Source: Roseovarius carneus
Lineage (GTDB): Bacteria > Pseudomonadota > Alphaproteobacteria > Rhodobacterales > Rhodobacteraceae
NCBI RefSeq assembly: GCF_020141465.1
Contig: NZ_JAHSPD010000001.1
Location: 2,462,374 to 2,526,373 of the forward strand
Length of the DNA stretch: 64,000 nucleotides
Direction: 5' to 3'
The notes below the pieces were generated by a model. It made no database searches. It was not told where the DNA came from and saw nothing but the letters and a program-made list of their open reading frames with translations. The position numbers and the translations under genes were made by a program. Of this stretch, positions 47,733 to 62,580 are shown piece after piece; within the stretch, counting starts at the first letter, position 1, and every line of letters starts with the position of its first letter.

Positions 47733-47767
47733 GAACTTTATGAGAACATTCGTGAACAAATTGGAAC
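47733..47767 (-). promoter_or_regulatory. LexA-type box within a GTTC repeat array
   Basis: On the minus strand GTTCTCATAAAGTTC (47747-47733) fits the alphaproteobacterial LexA site GTTC-N7-GTTC exactly. Two more GTTC units follow upstream at 10-base steps (47754-47757 and 47764-47767), giving four in-phase GTTC units. Directly upstream of the 40-aa peptide gene. Confidence 0.7.
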
Positions 47768-47801
47768 AAATGCGCTAAGGCATTGATTTTATTACTGGGA
47801 A

Positions 47802-52881
<5,080 letters not shown>

Positions 52882-52934
52882 TCCGGTTTCTCCGCATTTG
52901 TGACACTCGTTGACCCAACTTTGACGGGAATTGG

Positions 52935-52949
52935 TTAACTACAAGTTAC
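52935..52949. promoter_or_regulatory. Candidate CtrA box in the sciP-ctrA gap
   Basis: TTAACTACAAGTTAC fits the CtrA consensus TTAA-N7-TTAA with one mismatch. It lies 54-68 bases upstream of the ctrA start, as expected for autoregulation. Confidence 0.5.
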
Positions 52950-52976
52950 TATAAGCGAACATTACGTGAATACAAC

Positions 52977-53255
52977 TCAAGGTTGTCTGTATTGTTTGAG
53001 CGCTGTGGCCTTCAGAGCCTCCTCGCCATGCAGGCTGACGGCGCGCACCCATTCGCGAAATTCATCCTCGCTCAGCGCATAGCGCTTTTGCGCCTCATCC
53101 TCGGAAATAAGGCCGTAGAGAACACCGCGCACCACGGCCAGCTTGCGCGACGCAACCCACCGACGCGTGCTGGGCGGGGGCAAATCCGCATGGCTCATCA
53201 CCGTGCCATCGGGCAGCGTGACGGCGCGCGGGCCGTCGACTTTTTTCAGATACAT
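52977..53255 (-). CDS. sciP: SciP-type CtrA inhibitor (DUF1153)
   Basis: A 92-aa helical protein (start ATG 53255; a GTG one codon earlier is possible). It matches DUF1153: VTLPDGTVMSHADLPPPSTRRWV, ASRKLAVVRGVL and EDEFREWVRAVSLHGEEALK. In Caulobacter the DUF1153 protein SciP binds CtrA and blocks transcription activation by it. Here it lies just upstream of and in the same direction as ctrA, which supports the same role. Confidence 0.88.
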   Translation of the reverse strand: MYLKKVDGPRAVTLPDGTVMSHADLPPPSTRRWVASRKLAVVRGVLYGLISEDEAQKRYALSEDEFREWVRAVSLHGEEALKATALKQYRQP

Positions 53256-53412
53256 CACTTTTCACCTCGGAACAAAACCAAGATCAAATTGCCTGTGCAG
53301 CGCTTAACAGCCGCTGAAACACGCCGAAGAGAATAGCTAGGATTTGCCTAAAGCGTTTTGCGTTTACCGCCCCGCGCCCCTATATCCCACTCAACCGTCA
53401 CAGGAGACCGCA

Positions 53413-54549
53413 ATGTCGCTTGATCAACCGCTCAATTCGCTTGGATTTGCCAAGCCCCCCGCCGAGACCCGTGTGGTCGTGGCCATGTCGGGCGGCGTGG
53501 ACAGCTCGGTTGTGGCAGCGCAATTGGCGCGCGAAGGCTATGACGTGGTGGGCGTGACCTTGCAGCTCTACGATCACGGTGCGGCGCTGGCCAAAAAGGG
53601 CGCGTGCTGTGCGGGGCTCGATATCCATGACGCGCGGCGCGTGGCCGAGGAAATGGGCTTTCCGCATTACGTGCTGGATTATGAGAACGTTTTTAAGGAT
53701 GCGGTGATTGATGAGTTCGCCGACAGCTACCTTGCAGGGGCGACCCCTGTGCCCTGCATCCGCTGTAATGAGCGGGTGAAATTCAAGGATCTGCTGGAGA
53801 CAGCACGCGATCTGGAGGCCGATTGTATGGCCACGGGCCACTACATTCAGCGCAAAATGGGGGTGCAGGGGGCAGAGCTTCATGCCGCCGCCGATGCGAA
53901 CCGCGATCAGAGCTATTTTCTCTTCTCCACCACGCCGGAGCAGTTGGATTATCTGCGCTTTCCTTTGGGGCACCTGCCCACAAAGGACGCGACCCGCGCG
54001 CTGGCTGGCGAGTTTGGGCTGAGCGTGGCCGACAAGCCCGACAGTCAGGATATCTGCTTTGTGCCCAACGGCAATTACGCCGCCGTGATCGAGAAACTGC
54101 GCCCCGGTGCCGCTGAGCCGGGCGAGATCGTGCATGTGGATGGCCGTATTATGGGGCAACACGAGGGTGTGCTGCACTACACAATCGGGCAGCGGCGTGG
54201 GCTGGGCATCGGGGGGCTGGACGAGCCGCTTTACGTGGTGAAGCTCGACGTCGACCAGCGGCGCGTCATTGTGGGACCCAAAGAAATGCTGGCCACGCGG
54301 ATGATCCCTGTGCGCGAGATCAACTGGCTTGGGGATGCGCCATTCGAGAGCCGCGCTGAGTGGAACCTGACCGTGCGAGTGCGCTCCACCCGCCCCCCGC
54401 GCGAGGCGGTGATTCGCCCCCTGTCGGCCACCACGGCGGAGGTGGAGCTTTTGACGCCGGAAGACGGTGTGTCCCCCGGTCAGGCCTGCGTGTTTTATGC
54501 GTCTGAGGGCAGCCGCATCTTCGGCGGTGGCTGGATCTGGCGGGGCTAA
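53413..54549 (+). CDS. mnmA: tRNA-specific 2-thiouridylase MnmA
   Basis: Puts sulfur on C2 of wobble uridine 34 of tRNA-Lys, -Glu and -Gln. Start ATG 53413 behind CAGGAGACCG, 378 aa. PP-loop motif SGGVDSSVV, the catalytic [10 protein letters not shown] and [11 protein letters not shown] cysteines, and the C-terminal beta-barrel with [11 protein letters not shown]. The stop overlaps the lpxB stop on the other strand (CTAA), so the two genes converge without a gap. A single arm of the dispersed repeat (CTAAAGCGTTTTGCG) lies upstream at 53348. Confidence 0.97.
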   Translation: MSLDQPLNSLGFAKPPAETRVVVAMSGGVDSSVVAAQLAREGYDVVGVTLQLYDHGAALAKKGACCAGLDIHDARRVAEEMGFPHYVLDYENVFKDAVIDEFADSYLAGATPVPCIRCNERVKFKDLLETARDLEADCMATGHYIQRKMGVQGAELHAAADANRDQSYFLFSTTPEQLDYLRFPLGHLPTKDATRALAGEFGLSVADKPDSQDICFVPNGNYAAVIEKLRPGAAEPGEIVHVDGRIMGQHEGVLHYTIGQRRGLGIGGLDEPLYVVKLDVDQRRVIVGPKEMLATRMIPVREINWLGDAPFESRAEWNLTVRVRSTRPPREAVIRPLSATTAEVELLTPEDGVSPGQACVFYASEGSRIFGGGWIWRG

Positions 54550-55694
54550 ATCCGCGCGAGGACCGCTTTCGCCGCCCTCAGGCCCGGTGCCTCACCGCCC
54601 TTGCCCAAACGCTCCATCGTGAGGCGCATCGCGGCCAGTTGCTTGTCCGGTGCGGCCATCATCGACAAGAGCGCCGCGCCGATTTCAGCCGGGTTGCAAT
54701 GCTTGCCGTTACATTCGGGGATATCGCGCGTCTCGGAGATGAGATTGACCAGCGTCAGCGTGTCGATGCGGAGCATATAGGCAATGATCTGGCGGCTGAT
54801 CCAGTTCACATCATAGGCGATGACCATCGGCGTCTCGGCGGCGGCCAGTTCAAGCGACACGGTGCCTGACGCCGCCAATGCGCCATCTGAGGCACGAAAA
54901 GCCGCTGCCTTTTCTGTCTTATACGCGCCGATCTTCATCTCGCTTGGGTCAAGGATGATTGGCTTCACAGGCCAGTTGTCCGTGACCTCGCGCAGCAAAG
55001 GGGCCACATGGGCAGTCGTCGGCACCACGCAGAGCAGGTTCGGATGTGCGGTCAGCAACGGGGTCAAAGCGCGGCCAAAGATCGGGCCCAATCGCCCCAC
55101 CTCACCGCGCCGCGATCCCGGCAGCACAAGCAACAAAGGCGCATCCCCGATGTCGTGGCGCGCGCGGAAGTCAGCGACCTCTGTGTCGCTCGCTTGAGGT
55201 TCGGCCACGACCGGGTGCCCCACAAAATCGCACTCCATCCCCTCGGCCTGCATATAGGGCGGCTCAAACGGGAAAAGCGCCAGAACGTGGTCTATAACCT
55301 TGGCCATCTTGGCCGCCCGGCCCGCACGCCACGCCCAGACCGTCGGGGCCACGTAATGGACTGTGCGAATGTTGCTGCGCGCCTTCACGATCTTGGCCAC
55401 GCGGAGCGAAAAATCGGGGCTGTCGATGGTGATCATCACATCGGGCTGCATCGCGATCACGGCCTCGGCGGTCTCGGCGATGCGGCGCTTGAGGTGGCGG
55501 TATTTGGGTAGCACCTCGACAATGCCCATCACGCTCAGCTCATCCATCGGGAAAAGGCTGCTCAGCCCCTCGCCTTGCATCAGCGGCCCACCAACGCCTT
55601 GAAACTCTACAGATGTCTCGGATTTCAGCCCCACCATCAGAGCCGCCCCAAGCCTGTCGCCCGAGGCCTCACCGGCAAGGATGAAGATCCTCAT
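54546..55694 (-). CDS. lpxB: Lipid-A-disaccharide synthase
   Basis: Joins UDP-2,3-diacylglucosamine and lipid X to form the tetraacyl disaccharide of lipid A at the inner membrane. The 382-aa protein has the GT19 family blocks [16 protein letters not shown] and [19 protein letters not shown] and [15 protein letters not shown]. Last gene of the leftward lipid A cluster; overlaps lpxI by four bases (ATGA) and its stop overlaps the mnmA stop. Confidence 0.96.
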   Translation of the reverse strand: MRIFILAGEASGDRLGAALMVGLKSETSVEFQGVGGPLMQGEGLSSLFPMDELSVMGIVEVLPKYRHLKRRIAETAEAVIAMQPDVMITIDSPDFSLRVAKIVKARSNIRTVHYVAPTVWAWRAGRAAKMAKVIDHVLALFPFEPPYMQAEGMECDFVGHPVVAEPQASDTEVADFRARHDIGDAPLLLVLPGSRRGEVGRLGPIFGRALTPLLTAHPNLLCVVPTTAHVAPLLREVTDNWPVKPIILDPSEMKIGAYKTEKAAAFRASDGALAASGTVSLELAAAETPMVIAYDVNWISRQIIAYMLRIDTLTLVNLISETRDIPECNGKHCNPAEIGAALLSMMAAPDKQLAAMRLTMERLGKGGEAPGLRAAKAVLARI

Positions 55695-56497
55695 CCGAGC
55701 GCCCCGGCCCTTATGAAGATGCCATGCGCCTCTGCTGCCAACACGACGCCCGCATGGTCCAGAACCAAAACTCCGCCCGCCTGCACCATGATCCCGGCAA
55801 GGCCTGCGCGCGCCGCAAGCTCGACAGTGGCCGGGCCAATCGCAGGCATATCAATGCGCAGGTCCTGCCCCGCCTTGGGCGCTTTGACGTAAACGCCCTT
55901 GTGCCCCCGGCGCAGCTTATCCGGCGTGCCAGCCACGAAACCCAAAAGCGCATCCGTGCCCTGAACCGTCTCAATCCCGAGGCATTGCCCCCCGGCCACA
56001 ACGCAGCCCTGCCCGATATCCACCGGCGACAGCGCCATCATGATCTCCGCCGCACGCGCGATATCAGCCTGCTCTGCCGTACTGGGCTCCGGGCCAGCCT
56101 GAAGCGCCATATCCGCCACCAGATCCGGCAAAAGTGCATGCGCGCCTTTGACGGTGAAGCCTTCATCCTCGAATATGCCAATTACTGTGCGCAAAAGCGC
56201 GTCATCGCCTTGCGGAATGGCCTGCATCAAACGTGGCGCGATACGCATCATGGCCGCATCAAACCGCGTGGGATCAAGCGCAGGACGGGTGAGCGTTCCG
56301 GCAAAGACCATGTCCGTGACGTCTGCGGCCTTCATCGCGGAAAAGAGCGATCCGATCTCCTCCAGCGCAAAGTCCTGTGCGGTGTCGGCAAGCGCGCTCG
56401 GCACGCCAGTGAGTGTGAAATGCAGCGCATCCGGGTGCGCCTTGGCCAGCATCACAGGCAAAGCGCCCCCACATGCGAGGATCGCCAGTCGCCCCAT
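55691..56497 (-). CDS. lpxI: UDP-2,3-diacylglucosamine pyrophosphatase LpxI
   Basis: Produces lipid X; LpxI replaces LpxH in alphaproteobacteria and is unrelated to it. The 268-aa protein (former DUF1009) has the expected ACGGALPVMLAK start and the conserved block SPVDIGQGCVVAGGQCLGIE followed by GTDALL. Shares one base with the lpxA stop and four with lpxB. Confidence 0.95.
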   Translation of the reverse strand: MGRLAILACGGALPVMLAKAHPDALHFTLTGVPSALADTAQDFALEEIGSLFSAMKAADVTDMVFAGTLTRPALDPTRFDAAMMRIAPRLMQAIPQGDDALLRTVIGIFEDEGFTVKGAHALLPDLVADMALQAGPEPSTAEQADIARAAEIMMALSPVDIGQGCVVAGGQCLGIETVQGTDALLGFVAGTPDKLRRGHKGVYVKAPKAGQDLRIDMPAIGPATVELAARAGLAGIMVQAGGVLVLDHAGVVLAAEAHGIFIRAGALG

Positions 56498-57288
56498 CAG
56501 CCCTGACCCGGCGTAAGGAACGAACGGTCGCTTGCACCTGTCACGAAGGTCACGATGGTGCGGACATAGTCGCTATCGGTTTCCTCGCCCAAGCGGCGCG
56601 CGCGGTCCTGAAACGTGCCATCGCCTTGGGCCAGCATTTGAAACGCAGCGCGCAAGGCGGTGATATCAGCGCGTGCCACGCCCCGGCGTTTTAGGCCCAC
56701 AAGATTGAGCCCATCCAGATCGCCGCGCGGGGCCTGTACGAGGCCAAAGGGAATCACATCATTCGTCACCATCGTGACCGCGCCGATAATGGCACCCTGC
56801 CCGATCCGCACGAATTGGTGCACGCCAGACAGGCCCCCGATCAGCACGTCATCCTCGATGATGCAATGGCCTGCGATGGCAGCGTTGTTCACGATGATCA
56901 CATTGTTGCCGATGATCGCATCATGCGCCACGTGGCAGCCCGCCATAAGCAGGCAATCTTCGCCCACACGGGTAAGACCCCCACCGCCCTCGGTGCCGGT
57001 GTTGATCGTCACATGCTCGCGGATGCGGGTGCGAGCGCCAATCTCCAAACGGGTCTTTTCGCCCGTATATTTCAGGTCTTGCGGGATTTCACCAACCACA
57101 GCAAAGGAAAAGATCGTGACGCCTGCGCCAATGGTCGTATCGCCCTTGATCACGACATGGCTGTGAATGGTGCACCCTTCACCAAGCCGGACCTCGGGGC
57201 CGATATGGCAAAACGGGCCGATGGTGCAGCCCGCACCGATATGCGCCCCGTGCTCGATGACAGCACTTGGGTGAATGGCCGCGCTCAT
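56497..57288 (-). CDS. lpxA: UDP-N-acetylglucosamine acyltransferase LpxA
   Basis: First step of lipid A synthesis: adds a 3-hydroxyacyl chain from ACP. The 263-aa protein has regular hexapeptide repeats from residue 4 ([16 protein letters not shown]) and the catalytic His in [16 protein letters not shown] (about 120-128). The C-terminal helices have the usual [11 protein letters not shown] motif. Overlaps fabZ by four bases. Confidence 0.97.
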   Translation of the reverse strand: MSAAIHPSAVIEHGAHIGAGCTIGPFCHIGPEVRLGEGCTIHSHVVIKGDTTIGAGVTIFSFAVVGEIPQDLKYTGEKTRLEIGARTRIREHVTINTGTEGGGGLTRVGEDCLLMAGCHVAHDAIIGNNVIIVNNAAIAGHCIIEDDVLIGGLSGVHQFVRIGQGAIIGAVTMVTNDVIPFGLVQAPRGDLDGLNLVGLKRRGVARADITALRAAFQMLAQGDGTFQDRARRLGEETDSDYVRTIVTFVTGASDRSFLTPGQG

Positions 57289-57755
57289 CCGGCTTTGGTC
57301 CCGCTCAGATCCATCATCGCGGTGAACTCAGCCTCACAGGCCAACTCGTCGCCAACCATGGCCACGCCTGCAAATTTCCAAACCTTGCCACCGGGCTTTC
57401 CGCGCAATGTCTTGAGGTTCATTTCCAAAACGTCTCCGGGCACAACCATCCGGCGGAATTTGCACTTCTCGATCGACATGAAATAGACCAGCATATTGCG
57501 ATCCGCCATGCCGAGTGCCGTGCCGACCATAACGGCGGCGGTCTGCGCCATCGCCTCGACGATGGTGACGCCGGGCATGATGGGATTGCCGGGGAAGTGG
57601 CCCTGAAAATGCGGCTCATTCATGGTGACGTTCTTGATGCCGACGGCGGTTTCATAGCCGTCGATATCGCGCACCTTGTCGACCAGAAGGAAAGGATAGC
57701 GATGCGGGATCAGGCGCTGGATCAGGTGGATGTCGGCGCTCATAAGCTCGGTCAT
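57285..57755 (-). CDS. fabZ: 3-hydroxyacyl-ACP dehydratase FabZ
   Basis: Dehydrates 3-hydroxyacyl-ACP in fatty acid synthesis and so competes with LpxA for its substrate. The 156-aa hotdog protein has catalytic His in [12 protein letters not shown] and the Glu in [11 protein letters not shown]-terminal [13 protein letters not shown] is typical. Overlaps lpxA. A gap of 92 bases separates it from skp, where many proteobacteria have lpxD. Confidence 0.97.
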   Translation of the reverse strand: MTELMSADIHLIQRLIPHRYPFLLVDKVRDIDGYETAVGIKNVTMNEPHFQGHFPGNPIMPGVTIVEAMAQTAAVMVGTALGMADRNMLVYFMSIEKCKFRRMVVPGDVLEMNLKTLRGKPGGKVWKFAGVAMVGDELACEAEFTAMMDLSGTKAG

Positions 57756-57847
57756 ATCGGTCCCTTCCAGGTGTCGTGATCCGCGTTTTGAAATGTCCTA
57801 CCAACTCGGCCCGGGCGCTGCAAGCGCAGGGCCGGATCAACCATGCC

Positions 57848-58483
57848 TCAGTCCTGCGCGGGCTCTGTAACAGCCTCAGGCACCGCGTCCTGTGCAGGCG
57901 CGCGGTCTTCGGCAGATGCGCCACCCTCAAGTCCAGGCACTTGGCCCGACCCATCCCCGATGGCCGCATCCACGCGCGAAATCGCCAGATCGGTGATATC
58001 AATTACATTGGCCCGCAAAAGCACCTGCCTGCTATCAAGGATGATCGTGCCGCCCGCATCGCGCATCAGCTCAATGAGGATAGGCTCGGACATGCGCATC
58101 AGGCTAAGAGGGGCTATCTCGCGCCCGCGCTCCAGATCAATCGCGCGGCGCTCGTTATCGGCGCGCAGATCACGCACCTTGGCGTCGAACGCATCAGCGG
58201 CATTGCGGAAATCCTCGGGGGACATATTGGGGCGGCTGTCGGTCAGGGATTGCTCCTCAGCGCGCAGCTCGGCCTCAATCGTGCGATTGGACGCAATAAG
58301 TTTCTCTCGCTCGGCTTGATATTGCTGAATCAAACGCTGACCAACGCGCGTTTCGTTGAAAAGCCGCTCCGGATCCAGCACAAGGATTTCGCTCTGCACC
58401 GTACCCACATCTTGGGCCATAACGGGAAGCGGTGCCATGATGCACAAGGCAGCCGCAAACCACGGGCCGAACAGGCGGCCCAT
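57848..58483 (-). CDS. OmpH/Skp-family periplasmic chaperone
   Basis: Holdase that keeps unfolded outer membrane proteins soluble on the way to BamA. The 211-aa protein has a signal peptide (cleavage near MAQD), then a long coiled coil (LIQQYQAEREKLIASNRTIE, AFDAKVRDLRADNERRAIDL). The C-terminal tail is acidic and Pro/Ala-rich. Four bases after the bamA stop, in the usual bamA-skp order. Confidence 0.88.
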   Translation of the reverse strand: MGRLFGPWFAAALCIMAPLPVMAQDVGTVQSEILVLDPERLFNETRVGQRLIQQYQAEREKLIASNRTIEAELRAEEQSLTDSRPNMSPEDFRNAADAFDAKVRDLRADNERRAIDLERGREIAPLSLMRMSEPILIELMRDAGGTIILDSRQVLLRANVIDITDLAISRVDAAIGDGSGQVPGLEGGASAEDRAPAQDAVPEAVTEPAQD

Positions 58484-58487
58484 GGCT

Positions 58488-60839
58488 CTAGAATTCCGTG
58501 GCGATGGTCAGGTCGAAGTTCTGCGAACGGTCGCCTGTCTCGCGGCTGATAGGTTGCGAGAAGTTGAACCGCAACGGACCAAAGGGCGATGTCCAGATCA
58601 GCGAGACGCCCATCGCGCTGCGCGCTTTGAAGCTCTCAGATTGCACATTCGCATTGGTCACGTCCAACCCCCAGATGGAGCCAACATCAAGGAACGCACC
58701 GGCCGACAGGCCGTATTCCTCAGGCAGGCCTAGCGGGAATTCCGCGTCCAGTTTCAGTGCGGCGTAGAAGTTACCACCCAACTGGTCGCGGCCTTCACGC
58801 GGGCCGATGCCGTTTGGCTCAAATCCGCGGATCACCTGACCCGAGAACCGATCAACCGCGCGGCTATTGTCGCTGCCTTGAAAGTTGAGCGCGCCACCTT
58901 CGAGTGTGGCGCGAAGTGTCACTTCCTCGTTCAGAACACGGGTCTGTGCGATGGCACGGATCGTGGACTTGATATAGGTCAGATCACCACCCAAACCGTA
59001 GAAATCCTGCCCTGCCGAGATCAGTACACCGGCATTCGGATTAAGCCCCGAGACACGCGTGTCGAATGTGTAGACATATCCCAAGCCGCTTGCAAACTGC
59101 TCACCTTGAGCGGTTTCGCGTGCAAGGATGGAATTCGGACCCTGAAGACCGGAATAGTTCCGCATCTCGTCATAGCGCGCACTATAAAGAAGCGTCAGGC
59201 GGCCATTTTCGCTCACGGGGAAGGTCAAGCTGGGCCGGAACGTGCCGATGGTAGTGTCATAGGTTGCAAAATCATCCTCTGTCTCCACCAGACCAAAGTT
59301 GAGCCCGAAGGCAACATCGCGGCCCAGGAAAGCAGGTTCTGTGAAGTTGATGTTGTATTGCGCATTATCAGCGCTCACCCCAACGGACGCCGCCAAAGTC
59401 TGACCACGGCCAAGGAAGTTGCGCTCCGCGAGGCCAACAGACACCCCGAGGCCGGAGGTTGTCGAGAAGGACGCACCAAAGCTCAGCGAGCCCGTGCTTT
59501 GCTCTTCGACATCGACATCCACAACCACCGTATCGGGGCGCGAGCCTTCGCGGGCATCTACAGAAGCATCGGCGAAATACCCAAGCGCCCGGATACGCGA
59601 GGCAGCTTCGCGAATTTCGCGCGGGTTGAAGGGGTCGCCTTCAACAGTATCGAACTGACGGCGGATCACACGGTCAAGCGTGGTCGTGTTGCCCTCAATA
59701 TCAATGCGCTCAACAAACACGCGTGGGCCGCGCACGATCACAAATTCCACGTCGAGTGTGAGATCGCGGTCATTTCGTGTGATGCGCGGCTCGACCCGCA
59801 GGAAATCAACTCCCTGACGCAGGCCCAGGCGCTCCATCCGCGAAATTGAATTTTCCACCAGCGTTGGAGAGTAGATCACACCCGGACGTATTTTCAGCGC
59901 CTCTTGATACTCATCCGCATCCACCTCGGGGATTTCGCTCACGGTCGTGATTTCGCCGAATTTGAACTGCTGACCTTCCTGGATGTTGAAGGTGATGAAA
60001 TAGGTGTCACGCTCGCGGGCAAGCTCGGCGTTGGCGCCGGTCACGCGGAAATCAACATAGCCGCGTGAGGAATAGAAATCAGCCAGAAGCTGTTTGTCGA
60101 ACTCGATCCGGTCCTCCACGAACGTATCGCGATTGATAAGCGCGCGGAAAACACCCGCTTGCTTGGAGCCGACAACACGGCGCAGACGGCGGTCTGAGTA
60201 AGCACGGTTGCCAACAAAGCTAAGGCGCTGCACCTCAATTTTGCTGCCCTCAAAGATTTCAAACACCAGATCAACACGGTTGTCGCTGCGCCGGATCACG
60301 CGCGGCGTCACGCGGGCGGCTGCGCGACCGCTTTCGGAATAGGCATCCACGATAATAGCTGCGTCACGTTCGGCCTTGGCGGGGCTGAATACCTGGCGCG
60401 AGGCGCTCTCGATAAAGCCTGCCAGATCGTCGTCTTTAAGCTTGGTGTTTCCTTCAAAGGCGATGCGCGAGATCGTTGGAAATTCACGCACTGTGATTTC
60501 CAGCGTGTTGCCACGTGGATTAAGCGAAACTTCCTCAAAAAGGCCGCTGGCGAGGATTCGCTGATAGGCGTCATTCAGTTCCCCGGCGGTCACCGTCTCT
60601 CCCCGAGCGATTCCCGCGAAGCTCTGAATCGTGCTTGTTTCAATCCGCTGGTTGCCCTCGACCACCACCGAATTGAAGCGGAAAGACTGCGCAGAGGCGG
60701 GTACGGCACTTGCCAGATAGGTGAAGGATATCATCGTGATAACGAGGCATACTCGAGCGACTTTCGTGCCCAAAGCCAAACCCGAGATCCGTCCATTCAT
60801 TCGATCGAAGAAATTCATTATCCAAACCCAGTCAGCCAT
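58488..60839 (-). CDS. bamA: Outer membrane protein assembly factor BamA
   Basis: Core of the machine that inserts beta-barrels into the outer membrane. The 783-aa protein has a signal peptide (cleavage near PASAQS), five POTRA domains (first FRFNSVVVEGNQRIETSTI) and a 16-strand barrel. The VRGF-type lid loop is present as VIRGFEPNGIGPREG and the C-terminal residue is Phe. The start at ATG 60839 gives a long n-region; ATG 60818 or 60797 would also leave a signal peptide. Confidence 0.96.
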   Translation of the reverse strand: MADWVWIMNFFDRMNGRISGLALGTKVARVCLVITMISFTYLASAVPASAQSFRFNSVVVEGNQRIETSTIQSFAGIARGETVTAGELNDAYQRILASGLFEEVSLNPRGNTLEITVREFPTISRIAFEGNTKLKDDDLAGFIESASRQVFSPAKAERDAAIIVDAYSESGRAAARVTPRVIRRSDNRVDLVFEIFEGSKIEVQRLSFVGNRAYSDRRLRRVVGSKQAGVFRALINRDTFVEDRIEFDKQLLADFYSSRGYVDFRVTGANAELARERDTYFITFNIQEGQQFKFGEITTVSEIPEVDADEYQEALKIRPGVIYSPTLVENSISRMERLGLRQGVDFLRVEPRITRNDRDLTLDVEFVIVRGPRVFVERIDIEGNTTTLDRVIRRQFDTVEGDPFNPREIREAASRIRALGYFADASVDAREGSRPDTVVVDVDVEEQSTGSLSFGASFSTTSGLGVSVGLAERNFLGRGQTLAASVGVSADNAQYNINFTEPAFLGRDVAFGLNFGLVETEDDFATYDTTIGTFRPSLTFPVSENGRLTLLYSARYDEMRNYSGLQGPNSILARETAQGEQFASGLGYVYTFDTRVSGLNPNAGVLISAGQDFYGLGGDLTYIKSTIRAIAQTRVLNEEVTLRATLEGGALNFQGSDNSRAVDRFSGQVIRGFEPNGIGPREGRDQLGGNFYAALKLDAEFPLGLPEEYGLSAGAFLDVGSIWGLDVTNANVQSESFKARSAMGVSLIWTSPFGPLRFNFSQPISRETGDRSQNFDLTIATEF

Positions 60840-60943
60840 CCCACTCGCCCAAGTGACTAACCCGTCTGCCCCCCCTTGTCAAAACGCCAATAGCCCCCTG
60901 AGGGGCTAAGATCACAAGATGTTGCGGTGACGCCTATGCGCGC

Positions 60944-61069
60944 TTAAAGCGATACGATGTAGGCTGCGGCGAAAAGCGAGCCTGCGATGGCCACTGGAAA
61001 GATCAGCCGATCCAGATTGAGCGCCCAAAGAAGGCCAAAACCCTGCGGTGATCCTGTAATATTCTGCAT
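60944..61069 (-). CDS. 41-aa single-span membrane peptide between rseP and bamA
   Basis: Frame from ATG 61069 (MQNITGSPQGFGLLWALNLD) to TAA 60944, ending AGSLFAAAYIVSL. AAAAGGTGCTGAC supplies a ribosome-binding site. One membrane span covers about residues 23-40. It sits in the envelope biogenesis cluster between rseP and bamA with its own upstream region of repeated TGTGGC motifs. No family recognised. It could be a small membrane adaptor or a spurious frame; the good start context favours a gene. Confidence 0.6.
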   Translation of the reverse strand: MQNITGSPQGFGLLWALNLDRLIFPVAIAGSLFAAAYIVSL

Positions 61070-61200
61070 GTCAGCACCTTTTGCTGCGACTATCATTCGC
61101 GTGCAAAGAGTATCGCCGGGCAATGTGGCACAGAGCGGGGCGCAAATGTGGCAAGATTGTGGCAAAGCGGGTGGGACCCTACTTTTAGATCACGCAAGGC

Positions 61201-62550
61201 TCAGGGACAAAAGAGATCGTTGAACACCGCAAAGCCCATGAGCCCGAGGATCAGCGTGAGCCCCGCGCTCATCAATACGCGCAGCGCCATATCGCTGGGC
61301 GGGCGGCCTGTGACCGCCTCATAGGCGTAAAACACAAGGTGCCCGCCATCGAGCACCGGGATCGGAAAGAGGTTCAACAGCCCCACAGCCGTCGACAGGA
61401 CCGCGATAAACCAGATGAAGCTCGACATGCCCTGACTGGCCATGGCGCCCGAGACCTGCGCGATGCCGATGGGGCCGGACATGTTGCAGGTGCTGATCGC
61501 GCCTGAGATCATGTGGTAGAGTCCTGAAATCGAATTCTCGACCACCGAATATGTCTGCCCAACGCCGCCCTGAAGAGCCGCGATGGGGCCAAGACGCTCG
61601 GTCCCCGGCTCAAACGCCAGACCGCCCGCAATACCGATGCGCCACTGGGTCTTGAAGCCGCCCTCGGGCTGCGGCTCGTCCACGCGCTTGGGCGCGAGGG
61701 TGAAGGGCAGCACCTCCCCTTCCCGCCACACCGTGAGCGCGAGGCTGCGCCCGTTGGAGCCTTCAACGATATCGACCAATTCAGAGAACGCGGTGATTGG
61801 ATTGTCGTCCACGGCGATGATCACATCCCCCACACTGAGCCGCGCCTCAAACGCCGCGGATTGCGGGGCGAGCTGCGTGATAATGGGCGGCAGGGGGTGT
61901 GGGCCCGGAACGGTGATCTGCGAGCCCGCGCGCAGAACGGTATAGTCCAGCACCGCCGCCGGGCGCAGCCCTTCGGTGAATGCGTTAAACGCCTCGCCAT
62001 CATCAAACGCGGGCACGGCCTCCCCATCAATCGCCAGAAGCGTATCACCGGGCTCCAGCATCACACCTTGTGCAGGCAGCGGGCGCAACTCGCCAATGCT
62101 GAGCGGTTCGGCCACGCGGCCTTGGGTCATCATAATGGCCCCGAAGACCAGAATGGACATCACGAAGTTGAAGATCGGCCCTGCCGCCACCGTGGCCGTG
62201 CGCGCCCAGAGCGGTGCACCGTGCATCGTCTGGCGCAGGCGCACCGGATCAGCCTCAGCCTTGGCCATGGCGCCCGCATCCTTGGAGCTTGCCGCCGACG
62301 CATCGCCCAGAAATTTCACGTATCCACCAAAGGGCAGCGCCGCGATCTGCCACACGGTGCCGTGCTTGTCGGTGCGCGCAAAGAGCACCGGGCCAAAGCC
62401 GATTGAGAAAACCTCCGCCTTGATGCCAGACCAGCGACCCACGATGTAATGGCCATATTCATGCACAGCCACGATCACAGAAAGGGCTGCCACAAAGGCC
62501 AGAAGCGTCATGAAGAGGCCGCCAAACTGCGGAATAAAAGCGGTCATCAC
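61201..62550 (-). CDS. rseP: Site-2 zinc metalloprotease RseP
   Basis: Inner-membrane protease that cuts anti-sigma factors and remnant signal peptides within the membrane. The 449-aa protein has the zinc motif VAVHEYGHYIVGRW in TM1, two PDZ domains (LEPGDTLLAIDGEAVPAF and LSVGDVIIAVDDNPITAF), and the third zinc ligand in PIPVLDGGHLVFY. Between dxr and bamA, as in most proteobacteria. Confidence 0.97.
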   Translation of the reverse strand: MMTAFIPQFGGLFMTLLAFVAALSVIVAVHEYGHYIVGRWSGIKAEVFSIGFGPVLFARTDKHGTVWQIAALPFGGYVKFLGDASAASSKDAGAMAKAEADPVRLRQTMHGAPLWARTATVAAGPIFNFVMSILVFGAIMMTQGRVAEPLSIGELRPLPAQGVMLEPGDTLLAIDGEAVPAFDDGEAFNAFTEGLRPAAVLDYTVLRAGSQITVPGPHPLPPIITQLAPQSAAFEARLSVGDVIIAVDDNPITAFSELVDIVEGSNGRSLALTVWREGEVLPFTLAPKRVDEPQPEGGFKTQWRIGIAGGLAFEPGTERLGPIAALQGGVGQTYSVVENSISGLYHMISGAISTCNMSGPIGIAQVSGAMASQGMSSFIWFIAVLSTAVGLLNLFPIPVLDGGHLVFYAYEAVTGRPPSDMALRVLMSAGLTLILGLMGFAVFNDLFCP

Positions 62551-62580
62551 TGGGAAATAGTCCTATTTTCTGGCGTTTTG

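Noticed and set aside
53345..53365. Third full copy of the cruciform repeat
   Set aside because: Only one arm (CTAAAGCGTTTTGCG) is present, with no matching second arm nearby, so it is not listed as a full element.
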